NCBI RefSeq assembly: GCF_030272615.1
Contig: NC_081407.1
Location: 145,568,744 to 145,632,743 of the forward strand
DNA length: 64,000 nucleotides
From: Cryptomeria japonica
Lineage: Eukaryota; Streptophyta; Pinopsida; Cupressales; Cupressaceae
Reading direction: 5' to 3'
The translations under genes were made by a program, and so were the position numbers. Below are positions 45,732 to 58,273 of the stretch, piece by piece. Under the pieces are notes generated by a model that was given only the letters and a program-made list of their open reading frames with translations, had not been told where the DNA came from and made no database searches. Every line of letters begins with the position of its first letter. Positions within the stretch are counted from its first letter, which is position 1.

Positions 45732-48056
45732 CACTCCATCTCCCTACCTATCATTTACAATTATCACAACTATAATTTTACTTAGAAAATCTAAAGAGTT
45801 GGACAGGCATTTTGCGGGCGAAGGGGATTCTGAAATTTTGAATTTGTTCATGCATGGCTGATCCTTATTGTTTTGCTGTTGTGTGTACAGAGTGTGATCC
45901 ATCAGACTTGGTCACGAAGATTTTTGAGGGAACAATAACTAGAATGAAGCACTGATTGAATGGATTGGGAAAAATGCACGATGGCCTAAACTAAATTGTT
46001 TGTAATTGACTGCTACCATTATATATATATATATATATATATATAGTGGTCGTAGGTTTGGAATCTGATGGTCATCTGTATCTGTTATATGAAAATTTAT
46101 TACGTTTGTTCATTTGATGTTTACGAAAAAATAAATTATCAAAAAATGTTTCATTTATCATGTTTTTATGTAAAATCTTTTATATAAAAATATTGTTTAT
46201 TGAATTTATTAATTATATATATTAAATATTAAAAATATAGTTTTAATTTACAATTTAAAAGTTCACTCTCTTTTTATTAATATTAAAAATAAAAATATAT
46301 ATTTACAAAGTTTCCAAAATCACAAAAGCTTGAACTAAAAACTCATGAACAATATTACATAATTATTTAACATTTAATATATTTTCCTATTTTTGAAAAA
46401 TAGGTTAAACTAGCTTATATATATTTAATAATATATATAGAATAAGCTGAGAGGTATCCTTCTAGAGGGGCCTATTTTTTTATTGATTTATCAACATTAA
46501 AGTGCAATAGGCGCCTCCACAAGGATAAGGAAACTGTGATCGGAAGAAAACCAGAGCTAGTACTAAAAGGATGCAGAACTAGAGCAAAGAAATAGAGGAC
46601 ATCAAGCAGGCTACAGAAAATATGGACCAGTTGGAGCTAGAAGCAGTGGAGATGCTTCAAAATTTGACCTAAGTTTGAGCTTCTATCTGTCATTTTTTTA
46701 GAGAGATTAGGTTTAGGGGTTAAGGTTATAGTTAATTAGAGTTTAGTGTTAAGGTAAGGCTATAAATAGGTAACTATTGTAGGATAATGCATTAATAACA
46801 CTTTTTGTCATTTTTTTAAAAATATTAAAAAAGTCTTTAATATTATGTACTTTTCTTATGAATATTATTTTTCCTTATTTGAAATTTTTTTATGAAATAA
46901 TTACCGTGAAGCTTTGTTCTAACTAAATAAATACATTCTAAAATATAACATATAACATTTTTATTCTACCTTTTCTTTTTTCATGCAAATCATTTCAGAT
47001 TTTAAAATTGAAATAAATTCATTGTTTTTAATTGTTAAATGAATCCATCTTGCATTCCTTCTCCAATGCATTGATCTCCTCATTTCTACAATTCAAATGA
47101 GTTTATTAAAATTGAAAAGAAGTTATTCATAAAGATAATGAAAACATACTATGCAACACATACAAAAATATAAAATGCAAAACCCTAAATTAAATACAAC
47201 AAAACCAAACATTATATAAAAACCCTAAATCTTTTTAAAGTGAATAAATGTCAACCTAGAAAAATTCACAAATGAATAAATATTAAAGAATCCCTCTACA
47301 ACCCCAATCCAGATCAACCCTCCTTTACTCGTGAATTAGTTAAAATGACGCATTGAAAATAGGATATCCATTTTTTGGTTTTTAATTTCTTACTTTATTT
47401 TTCATCATTCTTAAGTAGATTAAACTTCTTTAAAATTACTCATTATTTTCATTCAATCTTTTTGGTAAATTTGGTGATGCATTGAAAATAGGATATCTAT
47501 TTTTTAGCTGTTTTATTTTCTTACTTTTTCTCTTTATCATTCTCAAGTAGATTAAACTTCATTAAAACTACTCATCATTTTCATCCAATCTTTTTCCTAT
47601 GTAATGAACTTTGCATACAACTCAATTTTAAGGTTGTAACAATAATTATTTTTCCTCCAAGGGAACATTTGACCTCTAAATTATGGCTACCTCAAGCTGT
47701 ATTTTAGTTTGAGTAACAATATTTCAATATTATTTGTCCCACTTATTTATCTGTCATTTTAATAATTAAAATAATAATGCTTATGTTTCCTAAATAAATG
47801 AACTAAAAGCTATCAATGCTTGGAGACATACACTATATTTAAATAAGTTATTGTATTTTAAATTTTTTATGGCTTTTTTTATGGAGAAATTTTTATGAAA
47901 TATATCAGCTAGTATTATTAAGAAATTTTCAAATATTTAATAAATGGTTCTATTCATTTATGGCTTAAATTTTTAATTCACAAATTTTAAAAAGTTATCG
48001 ATCTTATGTATTTAAATTTGTAATATATAATCAAGTATGCATTTTGATTGTTCTGG
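45732..48056. other. AT-rich spacer downstream of the EG45-like gene
   Basis: No gene is supported. It holds a (TA)n run (about 46019-46045). A 129-bp direct repeat starts at 47347 and 47476 (CATTGAAAATAGGATATC). 46500-46800 is less AT-rich with codon-like but stop-filled text and may be retroposon debris. Confidence 0.6.
47347..47600. repeat. 129-bp tandem direct repeat, two copies
   Basis: Both copies share GCATTGAAAATAGGATATC, AAGTAGATTAAACTTC and CCAATCTTTTT or a close form. Divergence is moderate. Confidence 0.85.
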
Positions 48057-48140
48057 CACTACTAGAACAAAATTTCAATCACAATCTGTGACAAAAAGTT
48101 ATATCAATCTGTCAGGAAAACTTCTAATAATCTAGACATT
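48057..48140 (+). mobile_element. Possible CACTA-transposon terminus
   Basis: CACTACTAGAACAAAATT matches the CACTA-family terminal form (CACTACTAGAAAA). It is followed by repeated subterminal words, AATCTGTGACAAAAAG and AATCTGTCAGGAAAA. No partner end was found in the window, so this is a single-ended call. The MADS-box fragment lies within 1 kb inside it. Confidence 0.4.
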
Positions 48141-48839
48141 GCTGGAGTGCTCCCTGATTTAAAAACTACCATTAAAACTACAAAGATGAACCCAATTTAA
48201 TAATTTGTTTTTCAGTGTGTGCACCATAACTTACTATTTTTTTGGCACTATAATTGCCAGTACAAGGTTTTTTACAGATACTTTTTTCTGCAAATCTATT
48301 TATGGTATAAAAATATGTGCTTTCGTCCACGAAGCAACATCATCATACATGCAGGTAAACACCTTACAAATCTATGGAGAAACAGATAGCGGAGCAGAAA
48401 CCCTAATATCTAGGGTTAGGGTTTCAAAATCCACTGCCTTGCAAGTTCGACTGGCTTGGTTGTACACGAAATGCAGGTGGAGGAGTTTGCCCCTCTAAGT
48501 TACAATCATTTAGACTCAGTATGTGTAGATTTATGGATTCAGTTTTGCAACATTTTATAATATCAATATTTTGGATCATATTTCCACGATCCTATAAGGT
48601 AAAATTGGTTTCATTTATTTTCATCTTCACAATTTTAGCTCTTATATTACAATCCATCAAGAACATGAAAGTGATTCTATTTTGTTTTGATATCTGAAAC
48701 CTTGATGTTGGTAAATATTAAGAATCAAAACCAAAGATCAATGCATACTAAAATTATAAAGTGTGGAAAATTCATGCTGTTAATAGATAACAACTATTTT
48801 AAGAAGAAAAATAAATGCTTTTGTCAATGTTACCTTGCT

Positions 48840-49079
48840 TTCTATCTTTAGGCGTTCATATTTTAAGACTTCTATCTGTTTTGAAACACCAAGTAAAAGA
48901 GGTAAACTGATTAGCATACAGTATTTTTTGTTCAATTCATATACATGTATTAATATGTTTGCCTTTCTCTCTTGAACTTTCTTTGCTGCAAGCACAAGAT
49001 TTTCTTCAAGATAACCCAGTTGTTTTGGTGTAAATGTCTCCACATCTTCACCCATCACACAAATACACAGAAGAATCAA
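48840..49079 (-). pseudogene. MADS-box K-domain fragment
   Basis: The minus-strand frame includes GEDVETFTPKQLGYLEENL, then VLAAKKVQERKANIL and VYELNKKY. This is the K-box pattern of MIKC MADS proteins (GED, LEQQL, RKxQ, EELxKKE). The K-box mediates coiled-coil dimerisation. No MADS DNA-binding domain was found nearby. The fragment starts about 49052 and loses similarity after about 48900, so it is a captured or relic exon set. Confidence 0.65.
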
Positions 49080-49905
49080 TCCAGATAGCTTTCCAAAAGT
49101 TGATTATTAATATGCTGATGATTCTACAAATAAAATAGATTCAACAAACCTACAATATGAAAAAAATATGAAATCTGTAAAACAATATTACATACCTCTA
49201 TTTCACGTTGAAACTGCACAATTGATCCCTTTGAAGAATGGTGCATTACCGTTTGTGAAACTGTCTCCTAACCATTTTGAAAACCAAATCTATTAATCTA
49301 TTAATTATTTTACTTTCTATATTAGTCAATTATTATTTTAAACCTTAAATAATTGAAAACCAAATGACCATCAAAATTATTGAAAACTCCCAAATGTTGA
49401 TGCATAAGTTTGCTGCCATTGTAGAAGCCTCTCGGCTTAATTAATAGATTCATTTAAATTATTCTTATAAATCTTCACATAAGGCGTAGTCAACCCAACC
49501 AACCAACTAACTACTCCATCCTCTTTTGAAACCAAACACCAAACATGTTAAAAAAAAACAACAACTCCTTTTCCAGCATTAGCCATACAAATGGTGTCTT
49601 TTAAGATCATAGCCAAAATAAAGGGAAAAATTATTAGGAGGAAGACTTTTACCTATGATGTCCTCATTGAGGTTGATAGTCAATATTTTCTTCTCAATAG
49701 TGTTATCACCTTCTTAAATTTTTTTTTATTTTCTTTGAGATCCAAAAGAACAAAGAAAAATATGGACACAACATCATAATTGACTTTGTATTTGTGATCT
49801 ACAGACAAAAAATAATTTCTCATAGAAAACCCACTCTAGAATAATTAGACCATAACCAATGTTGATCTTCAAAATATTTGTCTTCATCATTTATTTGCTG
49901 ATTTC
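49080..49905. other. Spacer, no gene supported
   Basis: AT-rich. A possible upstream exon of the MADS fragment (minus strand near 49195-49270, ending at a GTATG) cannot be confirmed. A short plus-strand frame at 49591-49779 has no recognisable feature. Confidence 0.4.
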
Positions 49906-50400
49906 ACCAAGAAAGTCCATTCACCTTTGTTTACAAATCAAAGAAACTATAAATTTCTATCTTTAATAAAGCAATGATTGTAATTTATAATAAGTATTAA
50001 ATTCATATTACATTTTTTAAGGTAATCTTATTAAAATTATTAAATTTTTAAAAAAATAATTATGTTCTATCTTTACAAATATTTTAAATTAATGTTTATT
50101 TTAATTTTTGATAATAAATATATAAAAATGATACGCATGAGTCCCCTTTAGAATAACAGGGAAGAAAGTCCATTCACCTTTACAAATCAAAGAAACTATA
50201 AATTTCTATTTTTAATAAAGCAATGAATAATCTATTTAAAATTATTAATTTTTTTAAAAAATAATTATATTCTATCTTTAAAAATATTTCAAATTAATAT
50301 TTATTTTAATTTTTGATAATAAATATTTAAAAAAGATATGTATTAATTTAAAATAATAATAAGTATTAATAGTAAATGTAAAAAAATATTTCTTATTATA
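49905..50400. repeat. 250-bp tandem duplication
   Basis: GAAAGTCCATTCACCTTT at about 49913 and at 50164 starts two copies that run in parallel to about 50150 and 50400. They share AACTATAAATTTCTAT and TTTTGATAATAAATAT. Confidence 0.88.
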
Positions 50401-51160
50401 ATTCATAGTCAATTTTTAAATTTATATTAAAAAATTTCAAAATAATATTATTAAAAATATTCTAAAAACTTAAAACAATTATATTATGTCTTTGAAAATA
50501 TTCTAAATTAATATGTATTACTATAATAAATAATATATTAATATTATGTTGCTCTAGTTTTTTAAGCATCCAAAATTTAAACTTTTGCATGGTTGACCTA
50601 TTTATATTGGATCTAGATGAAAAAACAATTAAATCTCAAAAACTGTAAGACACCAAAGCAAATTGTCTTGTGAGCATGTTCTTGGTATCATTTTAAACAA
50701 TGTGACAAAGTTTCGTGAAAACCCACTTTCTCCATTTGTGCAATTTTAATGTTTCAATTTTTGACACCGTCTATTGTAAAATGTCAATATGGTTTACTCC
50801 TGAATTGTGGTCACTTAATCCTCACAAGTCTTTGTTTAAAGTTTCAAACTGATTAAGTCTTTGTTTAAAGTTTCAAAATCAGACTCTTTATCAATGAAAA
50901 GTTATGACTGTGTGAAAAATTAAACTTTTAAAACTCACCTATGCTCCAATACTCTAAAGTTCTAACTTTCCCATTTAAAAGTTTATGCTCCGTTATTCCA
51001 AGAATCTAACCTGCAAACTTTTGTGACTGCTTCAAGATTCTATTTAAAGATATCCAAAGAAGCTTGCAGCTACAGAATGCGGAAATCTTATTAGTTGACA
51101 GAGATTTAGAAGTCTTCAGGCAAGTGTTCTGTTAGACATGCATGCAAATGTGGAAACACA
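50401..51160. other. AT-rich spacer, no gene supported
   Basis: Nothing recognisable except a small direct repeat of AAGTCTTTGTTTAAAGTTTCAAA-like text at 50828 and 50855. Confidence 0.5.
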
Positions 51161-51164
51161 GAAA

Positions 51165-52335
51165 CAGCTGCGCAGTGTTTTATTGAATGTCTCAAAGTAA
51201 TAATGTCTTTCATCAAATGAAATGATTGCAGCACATGCGCAAAATGGATTTGTTGAATGAGCTTTAGAAAATTTAAAGCAAATGCAACTGGTGGATGCGC
51301 GTGCTAATATAGAAGGGCAGAACAATTCGCCTCAATGAGTACAATGAAATAATACAAGTTTTACACCAAACAAATCGCCTGAAGTCCACGTCCTCTGGTG
51401 ATGAGAATGCTCACACAGACATGTATGGAGAATGCAAACATAGGCATCGCGCGTGGACTGTATGTTAGAATGCCTCAATGAGAAATCATCTCACGCAGTG
51501 AAATGCTCATTCACAACATGAATTTTTTGAAAAGGCTCTAGAAATTTTCAAGCAAATGTAAAGCGATAGGTATAAAGTCGCATTCTGCAACATTTCCCAC
51601 CAGTATCTTTCCCGCCCCAAGAGCTTTAGAATAAGTTGGAGACATCCATCAGAACAATAAAGAATCGAGATTCTTGTCAGATATTATAGTCGTATTTGCT
51701 CCTATAGGCATGCATACAAAATGCGGAATCATATATACAAGGCGAATGAATTGTTTGACAAGTTGCCTCGAAAGAATGTTATAGTCTCATGGATCCCGGG
51801 ACTATAGTCCATGCAAATAATGGACTCCTATCTTGAGGATGTCCTAAACCATATTATTAGGATGTGAGTTAAGCCTGTGGTGGTTCTGTGGACGTGTTTT
51901 CTTGCTGCCTGTAGATCGTATGGGCTGAGTATTCCCCAACATTTTTTTAGTTGGATCTTAAAAATTCTGCGACTTATGTCATCCTTGCGAAACATAAGTG
52001 GGCAGGTGCGATGAGTTTCAAACAATAAGGAGATTAATGGAAGATAGAAGAATTAAAAAGATACTGGAATGTAGTTGGATCGAAGATCAAAGCTAAAGGG
52101 GCTGAAAGTGGTTACAGAAATTAATACTTCCCAACATATAATCGCTGCAATAGAGAAACTGTTATACAGTACATAGAATGTTACGATTGCAAGATTGAAG
52201 CAATAGCTGTAAGGAGATTGGTTTCAATCATTACTTATTATAGATTCATAAAATTCTGGAAGCGATGCAACAGTGTATGGACATGCATCAAAGCGTAATA
52301 GAAATGGGATTTTATTCGGATATTATAGTTTGGAA
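51165..52335 (+). pseudogene. Pentatricopeptide repeat (PPR) protein pseudogene
   Basis: Plus-strand pieces with frameshifts and stops spell PPR text: NEMIAAHAQNGFVE, ALENLKQMQLVDARA (51215-51300), HTKCGIIYT, ANELFDKLPRKNVIVSWI (51740-51800), VVLWTCFLAACRSYG (51879-51923) and LDLKNSATYVILA (51952-51990). The last two are the E-type C-terminal end of PLS-class plant PPRs. A further repeat piece, DMHQSVIEMGFYSDIIVWK (52278-52335), lies after the C-terminal end, so the copy is also rearranged. PPR proteins bind organellar RNA; this copy cannot be translated. Confidence 0.75.
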
Positions 52336-52454
52336 GTGTTCTGGTAGATCCGCAGGCAAAATATGAAGCAGAGACAAGGCACAAACCCTCAAGGTTGATC
52401 ACAAGAATGAAGCTGTTTTGTTACTAATAAATGGCTTAATGGAACCATTCCACA

Positions 52455-52690
52455 TTGCCATCATTAAGAGTGCTTCAAGTCAACAAGCTAGTGAGGTCTC
52501 TTATATACATATTTCTGGATATGGTTGTTCTTGTTGTTGAAGCTCAAGGAGGGCAACTAAATGATATTGAACATCATATTACTAATGCCACTTCATTTGT
52601 TGACCATGGAGCTTATCAACCTCAAGTTTCTAAGAAGCATTAAAGAAGTACAAGGAAATTAAAGAAAACGATCAATCATCCTAAAGCTAC
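52455..52690 (+). pseudogene. Qa-SNARE (syntaxin, SYP1-like) fragment
   Basis: The plus-strand text IFLDMVVLVVEAQGGQLNDI followed by EHHITNATSFVDHGAY and QVSKKH, a stop, then RSTRKL matches the SNARE motif of plant plasma-membrane syntaxins (usual form VFLDMA-LVEAQGE-LNDIE). The central layer Gln is in EAQGGQLNDIE. The membrane anchor is absent, and similarity starts sharply at IFLDM, so only about 65 codons are present. It lies about 120 bp after the PPR debris. Confidence 0.75.
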
Positions 52691-53900
52691 AATATTCATA
52701 AAGGCTAGTAGTTCACACTTTGAAATGGTGACTTGTAGATAAAATCAAAACATTTGTGTTTGAAGATCAAATTGTTGATGAACGAGCGATTTACATATTA
52801 AATGAAGACATGGAGGAAGCCAACCTGACAAAACCGACATCAAGTTCTTTTTTCAATTTAATGGGTTTGAAATTATTTTTGAAAAGTGATTTATGTGACT
52901 CGTTGTAACTAAAAGTTAGAAAATAGATTTTTTTGTGTGTTTAAGTTAGGTAGTTTCTAACTTTATTAAAGTTCATCTTTAATTGTTTCAAATTGTACAA
53001 ATAACTACCTTGCTCAAATTAAGCTAGTTACAAACCCAAAATGGGTAGTAATCCAATAAGGAGTTTATAAATACGAGACTTGTATCATTATAAAAGGGGA
53101 GGACTTTTTACAATGGGAAACTTTAGAGAAATTCTCAGAGATATTTTGAAAAGCTTTTATGTTTACATTGCACAAAAAGGATTTTGGAATTGTATAATTT
53201 CAAAGATAACGAAGAATGTAGTTTAGTTTGTGTGTTCTAAATGTGTTCCTATGTTATCATTGTTAATTTCTCATATGTTAAGTTGGTAACCCTTTTTATG
53301 CACATGTAAAACATTGATTATCTGTGTGATTGATGTGATAACCTATCTCTTTGTATGTCGAGGTTTGTTATTCGTCTTTCACCATCATTACACACCTAAC
53401 CATATTTCTATTCTCAAACCCTCTCGTGATCTATCTTCATTTTTGGAATCTCAATTGGTACTCATATGTCTGTCAGGGGTTTCTTTTGTTCATCTTCATT
53501 TAGTTTTGTTCTTTCTCCTTTTTGTACTTTCGGGTTAAAAGTACACAAAAGTCCTAAAATACCTTATCATATGAGGGAGCCACCCCTCACAAATGTAGAG
53601 GAATATTGTGATTTTAGCATAATCTCTTGAGCTATTGGAATGATTGTCACTGCTCTTTGGGCGAACAAGGTCAGTTTTGGAGACCGAATCATAGTGACAA
53701 ATCTGTTTACCAACATATTATAAATTAAAATATTATGTTATATTTACTTAGAATAAATTTTTGGGATTTAATAATAATTTAAAATGACATATATACACTT
53801 AGATAAAAACATAGCAAGTCATACTATACGGTCTAATCATTTTTTATAATCATAATATATGTTTTAAAAGTGAAAAAGGGTCACATAGACCATGAAATTC
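52691..53900. other. Spacer with possible LTR-like promoter, no gene
   Basis: About 53041-53120 reads TTTATAAATACGAGAC then TATAAAAGGGGAGG, a TATA-like pair typical of LTR promoters, but no paired LTR was found. A plus-strand frame at 53314-53538 has no recognisable motif. Confidence 0.4.
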
Positions 53901-53901
53901 T

Positions 53902-54092
53902 AGGCATGAGTGGAAGAATGACTATATTGTATTTACATATGTCATACAATTATCTTAAATATCCTCAAATGAATGATTAAAGGCTCTTAAATCTAGAGGC
54001 ATGAGTGGAAGAATGACTATATTGTATTTACATATGTCATACAATTATCTTAAATATCCTCAAATGAATGATTAGAGACTCTTAAATCTAGA
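53902..54092. repeat. 95-bp tandem duplication inside a copia LTR
   Basis: Units start at 53902 and 53997 (AGGCATGAGTGGAAGAATGA) and differ by only about three bases. The duplication is therefore much younger than the surrounding decayed element. Confidence 0.95.
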
Positions 54093-54223
54093 GAAATCTA
54101 GAAAAAGATGGAAGTTTCTATATGGCATAATGTTCCACAAGTTCAAATATTCAATAGATAAATATTATTTCTAGAACTAGAATATTTTAAAATGTGTTCC
54201 TTAAATAAATATTATCTCCAACA
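53903..54223 (-). mobile_element. 3' LTR end of copia element 3
   Basis: The sequence ends ATCTCCAACA (54223) followed by CCCCCAT, a copia polypurine tract on the minus strand (ATGGGGG). The left limit is not determined. Confidence 0.55.
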
Positions 54224-54741
54224 CCCCCATAATGTTTATTTGGAGAAGATGATTACAATACTTAAAAATTCAAGATCTAAAAGATCTTGAATTTTGAAAA
54301 AAAAATTATTATAGGCAATGCTTTGGTAAATATTTTATCAATTTGATCTTCAATTTCTTAGAAATGTAACATCATCATTTGTTTTTCAATCAAGTCACAA
54401 ACAAAGTGATGTTGTACTTCTATGTTTTTGGATCTAACATGATATATAAGATGTTTAGCTTGCTTGATAATGCTTTGATTATCACAAAATGTAAGTGCTG
54501 GACAATTTTATAGGTATTGTGTTTCTTTAGTAATATTCCAAGCCAAAATGATTCTTGAAATGCTTTTGATGAATCAACATATTAAGATTCTGTAGATGAT
54601 TGTAACATTATAGAAATTAGTCATTAAATATATTGTAGATTAGATTTTTCATGTACCTAGATATAATGCAAATTTCATATGCCATATCTAATCTAATAAT
54701 AGTAAGATACAAGATACTTCCAACAAGTTGTCTATATAATT

Positions 54742-56308
54742 CATATCTCGGACAAAAATGGAGATAAGATGGATAGAGCGAGGGTTTTAGGCGGACGAGG
54801 TGGATGAGGACAGTGACGATGAGGGAGATGGCCCCTAGCGTTTGGATTCTACTAGATCTCGATAGGATGGTGCTTGTTGGGGGGTCAGTAGTTGGTTCCC
54901 CCTCCTTCCGGTTGTTTTTACCTTTTTTTTATTGGGTTGATTGTGCTGGTAGGACCTTCAGCTTCTAGTCTGCGCTTTGCTTCTGAGCGTAATGGGGAAG
55001 TCCTATGCCTGCTATGGTTTGGAAGGCAATCGATGTGTTCCCTAGGGGGCATGTGGGATTGTGCCTTGTCCTCCATCGTGGGTGTGTTTGTGTTTGGGTT
55101 CGTAAGATTCTTGATAGGGCCTCTAATCTTATTTACCACTCCTCCTTGCGGCTTTTGTAGTTTTTTTTCTAGAGTCGGTGGTGGTGTTTCGAGGTTGCAG
55201 TTTCTATTTTTAGCGATTGTTACCTTCCAGTTCCCTTGCTTGGTAAGATTGTGTTATTTCTGTGGGTTTCTGGGTGATCCTCTACTTCTTTGTGGAGCTG
55301 GAGATGGGGATGCTTCCTCTCCCATTCTAATTTCTGAGGGGTTAAGTTTATGGTGCAAAGGAGTGACGAGTCTGAGTTCTGCCTCTGTGCTGATTATTCT
55401 CTGGTGGTGTTGCTCCTTTTGGGGTTGGGCCCGTCTACTCATTTTTTCTGGCCTTATGGAGGAGGGCTTTTGTGTTGATCTAGGATTCTTTGTCTAGAAT
55501 GGTGGGTCTCTTGAGTTTGCAAGCTTCATCTTCTTCCCTATGAGACTGTTTCTAAGACTATCTTTCTAATGGGTATCAGTCCTAAGTGGGTTTTCTATTC
55601 TTCTCCTTGGGGTAGCCCTATGGAGCTGGGCCTTATCGTGGAGGATCTTAATGAGATTTTTGGTGGTGTTGGATGCTTGTGGGGTGGGGTTTGGTTTGGT
55701 TTCTTCTTGAGGATAATGACTTTATTTTCGATGGTAGTTATCTTTCTAATGTGGTGGATGGACTGTGGATTGATGTTGAGGGTTGGCTACCCTATGAGCA
55801 TTTAACCAGAGAGGGCTTGAATTCTTGTCTATTTGCTTCTGTGCTAGATTCTTACTGCTGTTGGAGAATGTTGTCTCTTCTGAAGACCTCAGCCTTAGCC
55901 TATTGCTTCCCCCGTCATGTGATGTGTAAGGTTGGGACTCTACTCCATAGTGATTTTGTTGACAATTGGCCTATTGAGGTGGCCTTCAGTGGGCTGTCTA
56001 TAGGTTTTTCATCTAGTCCAAGGTTTAGGGATTCCTTTCAAAACCCACTAGTTGTTCTTTGCTTCCTTGACTGTTCAACCAGTGCAAGGGTTTTTGTTTG
56101 GGTTATGGTTCAGGGAGTTTTCCTAAACCCCTTTGTTTTGGAATGTGGCCTTTTGAGGTCTCGAGATCCTGTTCCTACCATTTGGATGCTTTAGTCAAAA
56201 GCCTCTCTGCTACAAAGGGGTTTCCTCTTTGTAGGTTTTTGTGGGCTCACTATTTATGAGTTTCACCCTGCTATATACTTGGGTTTAGGCCCTCTCTTAG
56301 TTTAATCA
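54742..56308 (+). mobile_element. Non-LTR retroposon-like insertion, GT-rich
   Basis: It interrupts copia 3 at LYRQLV. The flanks carry imperfect 20-bp direct repeats, AACAAGTTGTCTATATAATT (about 54722) and AACAAGTTTTCTATACAATT (about 56309), as left by target-primed insertion. The insert is richer in G and T than its surroundings. It begins with an acidic-coding stretch (ADEVDEDSDDEGDG, 54796-54838) and has open plus-strand frames at 54892-55497 and 55673-56194. Their translations are Cys/Phe/Leu/Gly-rich and match nothing I know. No RT was found. Confidence 0.6.
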
Positions 56309-56608
56309 GAACAAGTTTTCTATACAATTTTCTACCCACATTATTTTGATTAGAGTTAGCATTTTATTTCAATCCTACTTCACATGGTGTACTAGATTGT
56401 TTACAATTAATCATATTAATTTTTATCAATACATCATGAGCATATTTGGGTTGAGAAAGCATGGTTCTTCTTTCTTCTTACCATACTTGCATACCTAGAA
56501 ATAGTGCATCAATTGTAGATCAATTATTTCAAAGAGATTATTTGAATTGATACTTATCAATTTTAATGTACGATGTTATCTCTTGTAATGATTAAATCAT
56601 CCACATAT

Positions 56609-58273
56609 AGTACTGTAGCATTGTAAATTGTACACCCTTAATTGGGTTGTACAATTTCACACTTAGGTTAGCACCTATATTAGTGTATTGCATTTTGAAT
56701 TTTAAATTCCCTTTAAGCATTTAATTAAATCTAAATTCCTCTTACATAATTCTACACATCATAAAATTAGGCCCTTAACCCTAGAAGTGTGCCCCTTTTT
56801 ATTTTATCCTTTTAATTAATCAATTCATTAAAGCTCTAATTAGGTCCTATTTTGACCTTCAAGGCCTAATTTCACATATCTAAACACCTTGAATAGTCGC
56901 ACCCACTTGGGATAACCTTATAATCACAATACCCTGCATCCCTAACAATTTGGAAAAAAGTTGATAGGACTGGTGTGAATCACATCGGTCCCAACTTTTT
57001 CTCCCTGAATTTTGGGATCATGTTTTGGAAGTATTATAATGTTTAAATCTAGATTTTTGTGAAAATATATCAATTCTAGGTTGGCCTTTTATCAAAAACA
57101 AATTTCGGGTTTCATATACAAAGACTTTCCTTTCCTCATTTGAAGGATCCATTCTACAAGAAATTGAAGGAGACTCTTATGAAGTGAAAGTATAGGGTAT
57201 GTGAAGTCTTCAATCATGAAATCAAGCATTCATCAAGTCTATATCAATCATTTTCATCATCCATTGAAGCTTTGAAGATATTGAAGAATAATAGTAGATC
57301 ACCGACTGTTGATTGGCTTGTACCTCTCCCTTAGGGTTTGGTATGGCTTCATGTTATTTTCATATCTTTATATGAGTTTCACAACATTCATTCTTAGATC
57401 TACTTTATTGTTTTAGATCCATTGTTGCATTTTTTATTTGAAGCATTCTCATTTATATTATGTTCATTTAGGGTTTGTACTCATAATGTAGGGTAGAACT
57501 CTAATTCTTACATTTTAGCTCATTTAGAATCTTGTAAACACATGAGATTCTAGCACACACACATTTTCAATACATTATTGGCTATTTGTGGAGGTGGAAA
57601 TCACCAAAACAAGGGGTTTGAATAAGGCAAAACCCTATATAGCCATCCAAAACACCATTTTTCAAGTTGCAAGTGTAGGCACATAAATCTGATGGAGCTG
57701 TGATCTTTGAGAAAGCCAAAATTTGTAGGTACAGGTCTAGATCCAGAAGGAGGTCCCAAAACCCTAGGAACGGTGTGTCTAGCACTCTGGTCTAGGACTA
57801 GAGCACCCAACTCCCTGGTCCTCTATATTTTTGGGCATTTTGTGGCAATTCAATGTCTCAAGGCTTCAACTTGCAGATCCTAGAAGTGAAACTCAGTATA
57901 CTAAGGAGGACTAGATCGCCCAACACCCTGGTCTAGCTCAATCAGGCCAAGATTATGATATTAGGTGCATACCAAAATTTTCCCTTCATCTTTGTACTTT
58001 ATGTCTTAGTTTTAGTTTTGTATTTCTCTATTATTGCAGTTTACCTTGTCATTTCCTCCATCTTTCTAGCTTAGTTTGTCATCATTGCACATTTATCTCA
58101 TTTCCCTTTCATAGAAAGAAAAGAATAGAAACCCTAAGAGTATTCCTTGACTCTATTTTAAAAGAGTGAATCAAAGTGAATCGCTTCCTTAGGCTCTATC
58201 ATATTCCGATGCGTAGAGAAAATTGGGGTTAGGTCCTAAACTACCCAATCCCATTTTTCACTGTCACAAGTAC
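56609..58273 (-). mobile_element. Solo LTR with AGTAC target duplication
   Basis: The LTR is 56614-58268 (1655 bp). The plus strand runs TGTAGCATTG to CACTGTCACA, so the minus strand starts TGTGACAGTG. Perfect 5-bp duplicates, AGTAC, lie at 56609-56613 and 58269-58273. Copia 3 RT sequence continues on both sides. There is no internal region, so the element collapsed by LTR recombination. Its family (gypsy-like by its ends) is inferred. Confidence 0.85.

Noticed and set aside
48395-48430. Telomere-like AACCCTAA/TTAGGGTT words
   Set aside because: Only two short opposed copies (CCCTAATATCTAGGGTTAGG) are present, with no array; chance or a small palindrome is enough.
54892-55497. 201-codon frame as a membrane protein gene
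   Set aside because: The hydrophobic run comes from T/G-rich sequence. No promoter, family match or splice context is visible, and it lies within an insertion in a copia RT.
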